This document shows positions 16,927 to 24,584 of a DNA stretch of 64,000 bases, one piece after another. Origin of the DNA: Micromonospora parathelypteridis (GTDB taxonomy: Bacteria; Actinomycetota; Actinomycetes; Mycobacteriales; Micromonosporaceae); the NCBI RefSeq assembly GCF_014201145.1, contig NZ_JACHDP010000001.1, positions 2,108,001-2,172,000 of the forward strand. Reading direction: 5' to 3'. Under the pieces are notes generated by a model that saw only the letters and a list, made by a program, of their open reading frames with translations, searched no databases and was not told where the DNA came from. How positions within the stretch are numbered: the stretch's first letter is position 1; each line of letters opens with the position of its first letter. The translations under genes and the position numbers were made by a program.

Positions 16927-17880
16927 TCAGCTTGCGGCGTTTAGCAGGGCGTTCAGCTCGGCGCGGTTTGGTGGGTCGGCGCCTCGGCGGCCGCAGGTCA
17001 GCGCCGCCACTGTCGCGGCCTGTCGGAGCACCGCACGCCACTGCGGCTCGGTCACCGCGGCGAGCCGGTCGGCCGGTCGGTCGCCGAGCGCGCCGAGGTC
17101 GGCCAGCGCGGCCAGCAGGCCGCCGGTGAACGAGTCGCCGGCACCAACGGTGTCGACCACCGTGGTGCGTACCGCCGGTTCCTCGTGCAGCGACCCGTCC
17201 GGGGCGAGCAGCCACGCGCCGTCCCCGCCCCGGGTCACCACCGCGCAGGACACCCCGACCTCGCGCCACTCGGCCATCACCTCGGCCACCGACCGATCCG
17301 GGTAGAGCCACGCCAGATCCTCGTCGCTGGCCTTGACCAGGTGCGCGAGGGGCACCTGGCGGCGCACTCTCGCCTGCTCGGCCGCCCGGTCCGTGACGAT
17401 GCTCGGACGCAGGTTGAGGTCGATCGAGAGGGTGAGGCCGTCGCGGCGGCGTTCGCGGTCGAGCAGGTCCTCCAGCACCTGTGCGCCGGGTGCCAGCGCG
17501 AGCGCGAGCGACCCGGTGTGCAGGGCGGTCGCCGCGGTCCCGGCCAGCTCGGGCAGTTCGGGCGGCGTCCACTGCCAGTCCGCCGCGCCGGCCAACCGGA
17601 ACTCGTAGCTGGCCTGCCCGCTGGCGTTCAACGTGGCCACCGCCACCGAGGTGGGTTCCTCGGCGCGGACCGCCCACTCCAGGTCCACCCGGTTGGCGCT
17701 CAGGTACTCGGCGAGTTGCCGGCCGTACTCGTCGGTGCCGAGCCGGGCCAGCAGCCGTACCGGCTGGTCGAGTCGGGCCAGGGTGACCGCCACGTTCGCC
17801 GGGGAGCCACCCGGCACGGCCCGCTGCCCAACGGCCGTGACCACCAGGTCGATCAGCGCTTCACCCGCGACGACGATCAC
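16927..17880 (-). CDS. PfkB-family carbohydrate kinase (probable fructokinase)
   Basis: A 317-residue ribokinase-family sugar kinase. The N-terminal VVAGEALIDLV and GGSPANVAVTLARL form the sugar-binding motif. The C-terminal signature DTVGAGDSFTGGLLAAL supplies the catalytic Asp and the anion hole. It phosphorylates a sugar hydroxyl with ATP. The GTG start overlaps the stop of the upstream AGE-family isomerase by 4 bp (GTGA), so the two are translationally coupled. If the isomerase makes fructose from mannose, this kinase would make fructose-6-phosphate; that substrate is inferred from the pairing. Confidence 0.88.
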   Translation of the reverse strand: MIVVAGEALIDLVVTAVGQRAVPGGSPANVAVTLARLDQPVRLLARLGTDEYGRQLAEYLSANRVDLEWAVRAEEPTSVAVATLNASGQASYEFRLAGAADWQWTPPELPELAGTAATALHTGSLALALAPGAQVLEDLLDRERRRDGLTLSIDLNLRPSIVTDRAAEQARVRRQVPLAHLVKASDEDLAWLYPDRSVAEVMAEWREVGVSCAVVTRGGDGAWLLAPDGSLHEEPAVRTTVVDTVGAGDSFTGGLLAALADLGALGDRPADRLAAVTEPQWRAVLRQAATVAALTCGRRGADPPNRAELNALLNAAS

Positions 17881-19142
17881 GCGGTCACCGTGCCCGGCGC
17901 GAGCGGACCGGCGCCACCGAGCCCGTCGGCCGAACGGGACAGCAGCACCGCCTGGTACGCGTGATAAACGTCCGGCCGGCCGTGCCACACCGTGTCTGAG
18001 GGCAGGTTCCGCACGTCCAGCTCGTGCCGCCATCCGGTGGAGTCGATCAGGTAGCGGCGGGCGTACGCCCAGAAGACCCGGTACCAGTCGGCGTAGACCG
18101 CGTCGCCGGTGCGGCGCTGCAGGGTGACCGCCGCTCCGATGGCCTCGGCGAGCACCCAGTGCATCCGGGAGCGCACCACCGGCCGGTCGTCCCAGTCGAT
18201 CGTGTAGACGAAGCCGTCGGCGCCGTCGACCGCCCAGCCGCGCCGCACGGCGGCGGCGAACAGGGTACGGGCGTCGGCGAGCAGCCAGCGTGGTGGCTGC
18301 GGCAGGACCGCCTCCAGCTCCAGCAGCAGCCGGGCCCACTCCAACCAGTGGCCCATCGTCGAGCCGTACGGCCGGAACGGGTCAGCGGGCTGGTCCCGGT
18401 TGTAGTCGAGCAGTGGTGTCCAGTCGGCGGTGAAGTGCTCGGGCAGCCGCCAGTCGTGCCGGGCGGCCTCGGTGTGCACGAGGTGGGTGGCGATCTGCAG
18501 GGCCCGGTCGGCCCAGCTCGCGTCGCCGGTGGCGGCGCCAGCGGCGAGGAACGCCTCGACCATGTGCATGCTGCTGTTCGCGCCGCGGTAGTCCTCGGTG
18601 ACCGTCCAGTCCCGGTTCCACGATTCGCGGACCGCGCCGACTTCGGCGTCCCAGAACCGGTCCCGCACCACGGCCTGCACGTCGGCGAGCAACCGGTCCG
18701 CGCCGGGCCGTCCGGCGCGCGCGGCGCTGGACGCGGCGAGCAGCACGAACGCGTGGTCGTAGCCGGCCTTGCGGTCGTTGACGGGCGCGCCCTGCTGGTC
18801 CACGGCGCTGAACCAGCCGCCGTACCGGTCGTCGCGCAGCAGTGTGCTGAGCGCGGCGATCCCGTGGTCGACCAGGGCGGCGGCGTCCGGATCGCCGTTG
18901 CGGTGAGCGAGCGCGGCCACGTGGGTCATCCGGCAGGTGATCCAGGTGTGCACCGCCTCGCCCCGGTCCGGGGTGCGGTCGTCGGTCAGCCACCAGAAGC
19001 CGCCCTCGGGTCGGACCGAGCGGCGGGCCGTGTCGAGCAGTGTGTGGGTCTGGTCGGCGAGGAACTCGTCCAGATCGGGGAGGTCGGGCGACCCAGCCGG
19101 AGCAGGGGTCGTTTCAGCGTCGGATCGGGGCACGTCGGTCAT
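17877..19142 (-). CDS. AGE-family (N-acylglucosamine 2-epimerase / mannose isomerase-like) protein
   Basis: A 421-residue (alpha/alpha)6-barrel protein. Family features include GGFWWLTDDR, HTWITCRMTHV, the Arg/His-rich AGYDHAFVLLA, NSSMHMVEAFLA, YGSTMGHWLEWARLLL and a late HGRPDVYHAYQA. AGE enzymes interconvert epimers or aldose-ketose pairs (GlcNAc/ManNAc, mannose/fructose, cellobiose). Pairing with a PfkB kinase fits mannose-to-fructose isomerisation. Its own ATG (19142) has no good Shine-Dalgarno; instead a 44-residue ORF with a strong site ends 1 nt before it, giving TGAGATG. That suggests coupled translation. Confidence 0.85.
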   Translation of the reverse strand: MTDVPRSDAETTPAPAGSPDLPDLDEFLADQTHTLLDTARRSVRPEGGFWWLTDDRTPDRGEAVHTWITCRMTHVAALAHRNGDPDAAALVDHGIAALSTLLRDDRYGGWFSAVDQQGAPVNDRKAGYDHAFVLLAASSAARAGRPGADRLLADVQAVVRDRFWDAEVGAVRESWNRDWTVTEDYRGANSSMHMVEAFLAAGAATGDASWADRALQIATHLVHTEAARHDWRLPEHFTADWTPLLDYNRDQPADPFRPYGSTMGHWLEWARLLLELEAVLPQPPRWLLADARTLFAAAVRRGWAVDGADGFVYTIDWDDRPVVRSRMHWVLAEAIGAAVTLQRRTGDAVYADWYRVFWAYARRYLIDSTGWRHELDVRNLPSDTVWHGRPDVYHAYQAVLLSRSADGLGGAGPLAPGTVTA

Positions 19143-19143
19143 C

Positions 19144-19278
19144 TCAGCTGGTCACCGTTGGGTAGGGAAGGGACATACGGCCAGGATCGGTGCACGGACC
19201 AGGTCCGCGCCGGAAAACCCGCCAACGGTACGCCGCGCACCGACTGGCCCACGTCGGGTACGCAACGGAGAGGATCAT
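19144..19278 (-). CDS. Short leader ORF coupled to the AGE-isomerase gene
   Basis: A 44-codon ORF, MILSVAYPTWASRC to MSLPYPTVTS, rich in Arg and Pro. Its ATG at 19278 is preceded by GGGAGGAAACGTACTC, a near-ideal ribosome-binding site, whereas the AGE gene lacks one. The stop ends one nucleotide before the AGE ATG. The peptide resembles nothing I know. It is most likely a translational-coupling leader, and a true small protein is the alternative. Confidence 0.55.
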   Translation of the reverse strand: MILSVAYPTWASRCAAYRWRVFRRGPGPCTDPGRMSLPYPTVTS

Positions 19279-19304
19279 GAGTACGTTTCCTCCCTTTTGA
19301 CCGT

Positions 19305-19318
19305 TGACATCGTTGTCA
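19305..19318. promoter_or_regulatory. LacI-type operator candidate
   Basis: TGACATCGTTGTCA is a 14-bp inverted repeat (TGACA-N4-TGTCA) with a central CG step, the hallmark of LacI-family operators. It lies 27 bp upstream of the leader ORF of the AGE-PfkB operon and about 2.5 kb from the LacI gene of the same cluster. Confidence 0.6.
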
Positions 19319-19417
19319 CTTCTCAACCCTGCTCCGGCAGCTGGTCAACTGTCAATTGCGGTTGCGTCACACCCCACCGGGAGCAGCCGCCTGCGGTGTA
19401 TGCTCCAGGATGGACGG

Positions 19418-20284
19418 ATGGAGCTGCCCGAGGGCCTCGACTGGGTACGCGGTTCACCGGCCGGCCGAGGCTGGCTGGCCACACTCCCGACGTGGCTGGC
19501 GGAGTGCACCGAGCGGTGGTCGCTGCGACTCGGGCCGCCCTTCCGGTACGCGTACGCCTCGCTGGCGCTCCCCGTGGACCTGCCCGACGGCACGGCGGCG
19601 GTGCTCAAGCTCCAATACCCGGACGAGGAGAGCCAGCACGAGGCCGACGCGTTGGCCCACTGGGACGGCGTCGGGGCGATTCGGCTGCTCGCACACGACC
19701 CGGAACGGCGTGCCCTGCTGGTGGAGCGCTGCCGACCCGGCACTCCGTTGCACGAGATTCCGCTGGACCGGGCGCTGGACGCGGTGATCGACCTGCTGCC
19801 CCGACTGTGGCGGCCGGCGGGCGCGCCGTTCACCCCGTTGGCCGAGGAGGCCGCCGGCTGGATCGACCGGATGCCCCGCAACTGGGAACGGGCCGGCCGG
19901 CCCTACGAGCGGCGGCTGCTCGACGAGGCGCTCGCCCTGCTCACCGGTCTGGCGTCGAGCCAGGGCGAGCAGGTGCTGGTCAACCAGGACCTGCACGCCG
20001 GCAACGTGCTCGCCGCCGACCTGGAACCGTGGCTGGCGATCGACCCGAAGCCGCTGACCGGCGAGCGGGAGTTCTCCGCCGTGCCGATGGTGCGCGGTCG
20101 GGAGCTCGGCCACTCGCCGGCCGCCGTCCGGCACCGGCTGGACCGGCTCAGCATCGAGCTGGGGCTGGACCGGGAGCGGGTCCGGGGCTGGACGATCGGG
20201 CACACGCTGGCCTGGAGCATCGCCGACGAGGTCGCCTTTCCGCACCAGATCGAGGTGGTCCGCTGGTTGCTCGACGAGGGCTGA
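19418..20284 (+). CDS. APH(6)/hydroxyurea-type antibiotic phosphotransferase-like kinase
   Basis: A 288-residue protein kinase-like fold enzyme of the APH_6_hur family (streptomycin 6-phosphotransferase relatives). The catalytic loop is LVNQDLHAGNVL with Asp191 and Asn196; the first residues are NQD where the family usually has HGD. The metal-binding motif is AIDPKPLTGEREF. Upstream AVLKLQYPDEES contains the ATP-binding Lys and Glu. It could inactivate aminoglycosides or phosphorylate an endogenous metabolite; chromosomal copies are common in soil actinobacteria. Start 19418 has AGGATGG upstream; ATG 19400 would add six residues. Confidence 0.82.
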   Translation: MELPEGLDWVRGSPAGRGWLATLPTWLAECTERWSLRLGPPFRYAYASLALPVDLPDGTAAVLKLQYPDEESQHEADALAHWDGVGAIRLLAHDPERRALLVERCRPGTPLHEIPLDRALDAVIDLLPRLWRPAGAPFTPLAEEAAGWIDRMPRNWERAGRPYERRLLDEALALLTGLASSQGEQVLVNQDLHAGNVLAADLEPWLAIDPKPLTGEREFSAVPMVRGRELGHSPAAVRHRLDRLSIELGLDRERVRGWTIGHTLAWSIADEVAFPHQIEVVRWLLDEG

Positions 20285-20301
20285 CGCCCCACCCGACGGG
20301 A

Positions 20302-21111
20302 TCAGCCAACCTGACAGGTACGGCACCAGTAGAGGTTGCGTCCGGCCAGTTCGCCGCGGCTGACCTCGGTGCCGCAGACGTGGCAGGGCACGCCGGGGCG
20401 GCGATAGACGTACACCTCGCCACCGTGCCGGTCCACCCGGGCCGGCCGGCCCATCGCCTCCGGCAGGTGCGCGTCGCGGACCGTGTCGATCCGCCCGTGC
20501 TCGACCGCGAGCCGCATCAGCCCGACCAGGTCTGCCCAGAGCGCGTCCCAGCCGGCACGGGTCAGCTCGCGGCCCGGCATCGTCGGCGGCAGCCCGGCCC
20601 GGAACAGCGCCTCGGTCACGAAGATCAACCCGGTGCCGGCCACCACCAACTGGTCCAGCAGCAGCGCGGCCAGGGGCGTCGGGCTGCGCGAGATACTGCG
20701 GTACGCCCGCTCGGGGTCCGCGTCGGCACGAAGCGGATCAGGCCCGAGGCGATCCCGCAGCGCGGCCACCTCGGGTGGGGTGAGCAGCTCGCAGGCGGTG
20801 GGCCCGCGCAGGTCCAGCCAGTGCCGGTCGCTGGCCAGGCGCAGCCGCAGCTGACCGACCGGTTCCGGCGGCTCCCCCGACCCGTCGGTGAACTTGCCGT
20901 AGAGCCCGAGGTGCACATGCAGCGTCAGCTCACCGGCGTAGTGGTGCAGCAGGTGCTTGCCGTACGCCTCGGTGCCTTCCAGCACGGTCCCGGAGAGCCG
21001 CGCGGCGCCCTCGGCGAAGCGGCCCTGCGGGCTGGCGGCGTGCACCTTGTCCCCGGCGAACAGCTCGGCGTGCCGAGCCGCCAAGCGGTGGATCGTATGT
21101 CCCTCTGGCAC
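20302..21111 (-). CDS. Fpg/Nei-family DNA glycosylase/AP lyase (Nei-type)
   Basis: A 269-residue base-excision repair enzyme. In this family the protein must begin Met-Pro-Glu-Gly because Pro2 is the catalytic nucleophile. The GTG at 21111 gives exactly M-PEGHTIHRLA, so I chose it over upstream starts. Pro2 and Glu3 act on the damaged nucleotide, and the H2TH domain lies around residues 130-220. The C-terminal zinc finger is C-x2-C-x16-C-x2-C, starting at VPCHVC and ending at WCRTC. It removes oxidised pyrimidines and cleaves the abasic site. A TATCCT hexamer 8 nt upstream and no Shine-Dalgarno suggest a near-leaderless transcript. Confidence 0.9.
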   Translation of the reverse strand: MPEGHTIHRLAARHAELFAGDKVHAASPQGRFAEGAARLSGTVLEGTEAYGKHLLHHYAGELTLHVHLGLYGKFTDGSGEPPEPVGQLRLRLASDRHWLDLRGPTACELLTPPEVAALRDRLGPDPLRADADPERAYRSISRSPTPLAALLLDQLVVAGTGLIFVTEALFRAGLPPTMPGRELTRAGWDALWADLVGLMRLAVEHGRIDTVRDAHLPEAMGRPARVDRHGGEVYVYRRPGVPCHVCGTEVSRGELAGRNLYWCRTCQVG

Positions 21112-21459
21112 GGGTGCCAAGGATAGCCAGCAACGCCCGGTAGGGCCGAGTGAGCTGCATGGTGTGCAGCAGGCCGGATTGCGAGTGCTGCCGCCACACG
21201 CCCGGATGGGGCCTCCTGCCGCGCTGTGGAGCTGATGTCACAGACGAGTCATCCGCTGATGTCGTGAACGATTCAGCTCGACAGGCATTCCAACCCACAC
21301 CCTCTGCTGGTCGGCGACCCTCGCGCGGCTGAAAACGGCGATCGTCCGCGGCCGTACCCGAAATTGGTGTCAGAAAACGCCCAGTGGGGTACTTCAGTGC
21401 GGTACCGCGTGGGTGCCACCCGATCTGTCGGCCACCACGCATTAATCAGGAGGTGTGTA

Positions 21460-22179
21460 GTGGTCAAGATTCCTTCGCTGTCCCGCCGGTCCGAGCCGGC
21501 GCCGACGCGGGACGAGAACCTCGACGGTCGCATCGACGGCCGCGACACCCCGGTCTCCGACCGGGACGCCAACCAGACGGCGTACGGCAGCACTGCCGCA
21601 CCCACCGAGCAGGCCGGCGAGGCCGAGCGGCGGGCCGCTGAGCGGGCCGCCGTGGCCCGCGCCGCCACCGCCCGCCCGGTGGAGGGCGACGCCCGGCCCG
21701 GCACCGACCCGACCACGGGACGCACCGCCGAGCGGGACACCGACCTCGACGGCACCACCCTGCGGCCCGACCCGACGGACCGGGTTCCGACCGCCCGCCC
21801 GGTCGACCCGACCCCGGGCGTGACCACGCCCGAGCCGCCGGTGGTGCGCGGCCCGAAGCCGCGGGCCAGCCTGCTCGCCACCCTCGGACTGATCGTGTCC
21901 GTCGCCGGCGCGCTGTTCGTGCTGACCGGCACCCTGGCCGGGTACGGCATCGGGCTCGGCGCGGTCGGCGCGGTGCTCGCGGTGCTCGGTCTGACGGCCA
22001 CCCGCCGCCGGCACATCGCCGGCAAGACCGACGCGCTGTTCGGCGTGCTGATCGGTCTGGCCGCCGTGGTGATCGGGGTGCTGGCGATGAGTGGCCAGTT
22101 CGACTGGCCCACCACCGACGGCGACTGGGTGCAGCGCTTCCGCGAGTGGCTCGACTCACAGTTTGTCGATCGTTTCTAG
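21460..22179 (+). CDS. Hypothetical protein with Asp-rich N-terminal region and C-terminal membrane helices
   Basis: A 239-residue protein starting at GTG 21460 behind a perfect AGGAGG at 8 nt. Residues 1-140 are hydrophilic and disordered-looking, with Asp/Gly/Arg clusters (DENLDGRIDGRD, TERDTDLDGT-like segments) that recall calcium-binding DxDG motifs. Residues from about 148 to 215 carry three hydrophobic segments: SLLATLGLIVSVAGALFVL, GYGIGLGAVGAVLAVLGL and LFGVLIGLAAVVIGVLAM. The tail is short and acidic. I do not recognise a family; DUF308/thrombospondin-like annotations would be superficial. It looks like a membrane-anchored protein with a cytoplasmic tail. Confidence 0.75.
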   Translation: MVKIPSLSRRSEPAPTRDENLDGRIDGRDTPVSDRDANQTAYGSTAAPTEQAGEAERRAAERAAVARAATARPVEGDARPGTDPTTGRTAERDTDLDGTTLRPDPTDRVPTARPVDPTPGVTTPEPPVVRGPKPRASLLATLGLIVSVAGALFVLTGTLAGYGIGLGAVGAVLAVLGLTATRRRHIAGKTDALFGVLIGLAAVVIGVLAMSGQFDWPTTDGDWVQRFREWLDSQFVDRF

Positions 22180-22195
22180 CGGGCACTGTTCCGGT

Positions 22196-22306
22196 CGCCG
22201 GTGATCAACCGGCGTAGGACCCGGCGGTTCGCCGGCAGCCCGAACTCTCCGGTGGTTCACCGGCCGGGCGACACCCTTTCAGGGGCGGCGGTTCGCCGCC
22301 CCTGAA
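22196..22306. repeat. Array of four hairpins upstream of ddaH-rocD
   Basis: Four successive perfect stems: 22196-22214 (CGCCGGT arms, loop GATCA), 22221-22235 (CCGGCG arms, loop GTT), 22249-22263 (CCGGTG arms, loop GTT) and 22278-22306 (13-bp arms starting TTCAGGGGC, loop GTT). The last is strong enough to terminate the preceding gene. The repetition with a conserved GTT loop suggests an RNA leader or multi-hairpin element. No gene is visible in 22180-22492. Confidence 0.6.
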
Positions 22307-22331
22307 GTGTTTCCGGGGTACGGCGAGCGCT

Positions 22332-22374
22332 GACGCAACGAATCGCGGCCGGCAGCCGCTCAGACGCAACGAAT
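22332..22374. promoter_or_regulatory. Direct repeat GACGCAACGAAT x2 upstream of ddaH
   Basis: Identical 12-mers at 22332-22343 and 22363-22374, 31 bp start to start (about three helical turns), lie 120-160 bp upstream of the arginine-catabolic operon. Same-face spacing suggests a regulator binding site. Confidence 0.4.
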
Positions 22375-22492
22375 GTTCGGTCTGTGCAACTCTCAATGGT
22401 GGATCCTGCCGCTGAGGCCGCATAGCGTTGAGCAACGGCGCCAGCCCGTGGGCCACGGTGGCCGGGCGCGCCCGACCCCTGGGAGCAGGACA

Positions 22493-23314
22493 ATGACGAT
22501 GGACGCCACCAGCCAGCGCCTGTTGATGTGCCGGCCGACGTACTTCGCCGTCGACTACGCGATCAACCCCTGGATGGATCCGAGCGCGCCGGTCGACGCC
22601 GCGCTGGCCGTACGGCAGTGGGAGCAGCTGCGCCAGACGTACCGCGACCTGGGCCACACCGTCGAGGAGATCACTCCGGTGCCCGGCCTGCCCGACATGG
22701 TCTTCGCCGCCAACGGCGGCACCGTGATCGACGGCAAGGCGATGGCCGTGCAGTTCCGCGACCCGCAGCGCGCCGACGAGGCGCCGGCCTACCGCGCCTG
22801 GTTCGAGGCCGCCGGCTTCGAGATGTACGACCCGAAGCACGTCAACGAGGGTGAGGGCGACGTCCTGCTGGCCGGCGACCACCTGCTGGCCGGCACCGGC
22901 TTCCGCACGGCGCACTCCTCGCACGCCCAACTGCAGGAGGTCTTCGGTTACCCGGTGATCACCATGCAGTTGGTCGACCCGCGCTTCTACCACCTGGACA
23001 CCGCGCTGACCGTGCTCGACGAGCGGACCGTGGCGTACCTGCCGGAGGCCTTCTCCCCCGGCAGCCAGGCCGTGCTGCGCCGGCTCTTCCCCGACGCGGT
23101 GCACGCCACCATGGCCGACGCCGAGGTGCTGGGGCTGAACGCGGTCAGCGACGGACGGCACGTGGTGCTGCCCGCGCAGGCCACCGACCTGGCCGCCAAG
23201 CTGCGCGACCGGGGCTACGAAACCATCGGTGTCGACCTGTCCGAGCTGCGTAAGGCCGGCGGCGGACCGAAGTGCTGCACACTGCGACTCCGTCAGGGAA
23301 AGGCAAGCAAGTGA
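22493..23314 (+). CDS. ddaH: Dimethylarginine dimethylaminohydrolase / arginine-modifying amidinotransferase-fold enzyme
   Basis: A 273-residue guanidino-modifying enzyme of the pentein fold. Motifs: DMVFAANGG (N-terminal substrate Asp), the GFRTAHSSH loop, the catalytic His in RFYHLDTAL and the C-terminal nucleophile Cys in GGGPKCCTLRL. DDAH hydrolyses methylarginines to citrulline; relatives hydrolyse arginine or citrulline. The stop overlaps the start of rocD by 4 bp. The pair therefore suggests arginine (or methylarginine) conversion toward ornithine and glutamate semialdehyde, and the exact reaction is open. The ATG follows GGGAGCAGGACA. Confidence 0.82.
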   Translation: MTMDATSQRLLMCRPTYFAVDYAINPWMDPSAPVDAALAVRQWEQLRQTYRDLGHTVEEITPVPGLPDMVFAANGGTVIDGKAMAVQFRDPQRADEAPAYRAWFEAAGFEMYDPKHVNEGEGDVLLAGDHLLAGTGFRTAHSSHAQLQEVFGYPVITMQLVDPRFYHLDTALTVLDERTVAYLPEAFSPGSQAVLRRLFPDAVHATMADAEVLGLNAVSDGRHVVLPAQATDLAAKLRDRGYETIGVDLSELRKAGGGPKCCTLRLRQGKASK

Positions 23315-24528
23315 TCGTGGATGACATCCTGCGGACGCCGGGAGCGGTCCGGGACGCCGAGCGCTGGACAGCGCACAACTACCACCCGCTGCCGGTGGTG
23401 ATCTCGTCCGCCGAGGGCGCCTGGCTCACCGACGTGGACGGTCGCCGCTACCTGGACTGCCTGGCCGGCTACTCCGCGCTCAACTTCGGTCACCGGCACC
23501 CCCAGTTGATCGCCGCCGCGCACGCCCAGTTGGACCGGCTGACGCTGACCAGCCGGGCGTTCATCCACGACCAGTTCGCCGACTTCTGCCGGGAGCTGGC
23601 CGAGCTGTGCGGCAAGGATCTGGTGCTGCCGATGAACACCGGCGCCGAGGCGGTGGAGACCGGGATCAAGGTGGCCCGCAAGTGGGGCTACCAGGTCAAG
23701 GGAGTGCCCGCCGGCCAGGCCAACATCGTGGTCGCCGAGGGCAACTTCCACGGCCGGACCACCACCATCGTGAGCTTCTCCACCGACGAGGACGCCCGCG
23801 CCGACTTCGGGCCGTACACCCCGGGCTTCACGGTCGTGCCGTACGGCGACCTGGACGCGCTGACTGCGGCGATCGACGAGAACACCGTGGCCGTGCTGCT
23901 GGAGCCGATCCAGGGCGAGCAGGGCGTGGTGGTGCCACCCGAGGGTTACCTGCCGGGCGTACGACAGGTCTGCACCGAACGCAACGTGCTCTTCATCGCC
24001 GACGAGATCCAGTCCGGCCTGGGGCGTACCGGCGCGACCTTCGCCTGTGACCACGAGGGCGTCGTGCCGGACATGTACCTGCTCGGCAAGGCGCTCGGCG
24101 GAGGCATCGTGCCGGTCTCCGCGGTGGCCGCGAACACCGACGTGCTCGGCGTACTCAAGCCCGGCCAGCACGGCTCCACCTTCGGCGGCAACCCCCTCGC
24201 CTGCGCGGTGGCGATCGAGGTGGTCCGGCTGCTGGCCACCGGCGAGTTCCAGCGGCGCTCGGCCGAGTTGGGTGAGCGGCTGCGGGCCGGCCTGGAAGGG
24301 CTGCTCGGCAAGGGCCTGGTGGCGGTGCGCGTGCGCGGTCTGTGGGCCGGCCTGGACATCGACCCGGCGCTGATGAGCGGGCGGGAGGCGTGTGAGCGGC
24401 TCGCCGACCGGGGTGTGCTCGCCAAGGACACCCACGGCTCCACCATCCGACTCGCCCCGCCGCTGGTGATCACCGAGGAGGAGATCGACCTGGCGGTGGC
24501 CCAGCTCGCCGAGGTGCTGGCCGGCTGA
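23311..24528 (+). CDS. rocD: Ornithine aminotransferase
   Basis: A 405-residue class-III PLP aminotransferase. Motifs: MNTGAEAVETGIKVARKWGY, GNFHGRTTTIVSFS, EPIQGEQGVVVP, ADEIQSGLGRTG and the PLP lysine in YLLGKALGGG, in the order typical of ornithine aminotransferases. The enzyme moves the delta-amino group of ornithine to 2-oxoglutarate, giving glutamate-5-semialdehyde and glutamate. The GTG start overlaps the ddaH stop (GTGA), and AGGGAAAGG upstream supports it. A perfect terminator follows. Confidence 0.93.
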   Translation: MIVDDILRTPGAVRDAERWTAHNYHPLPVVISSAEGAWLTDVDGRRYLDCLAGYSALNFGHRHPQLIAAAHAQLDRLTLTSRAFIHDQFADFCRELAELCGKDLVLPMNTGAEAVETGIKVARKWGYQVKGVPAGQANIVVAEGNFHGRTTTIVSFSTDEDARADFGPYTPGFTVVPYGDLDALTAAIDENTVAVLLEPIQGEQGVVVPPEGYLPGVRQVCTERNVLFIADEIQSGLGRTGATFACDHEGVVPDMYLLGKALGGGIVPVSAVAANTDVLGVLKPGQHGSTFGGNPLACAVAIEVVRLLATGEFQRRSAELGERLRAGLEGLLGKGLVAVRVRGLWAGLDIDPALMSGREACERLADRGVLAKDTHGSTIRLAPPLVITEEEIDLAVAQLAEVLAG

Positions 24529-24549
24529 TCCAAGACCAATCCACGCACG

Positions 24550-24578
24550 GGGCGGGCGCCGGGTTCCGGCGCCCGCCC
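24550..24578. terminator. Perfect 13-bp hairpin between rocD and the FHA gene
   Basis: Arms GGGCGGGCGCCGG (24550-24562) and its complement (24566-24578) with a GTT loop. It serves the convergent stops at 24528 and 24585. Confidence 0.85.
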
Positions 24579-24584
24579 GCTGCG

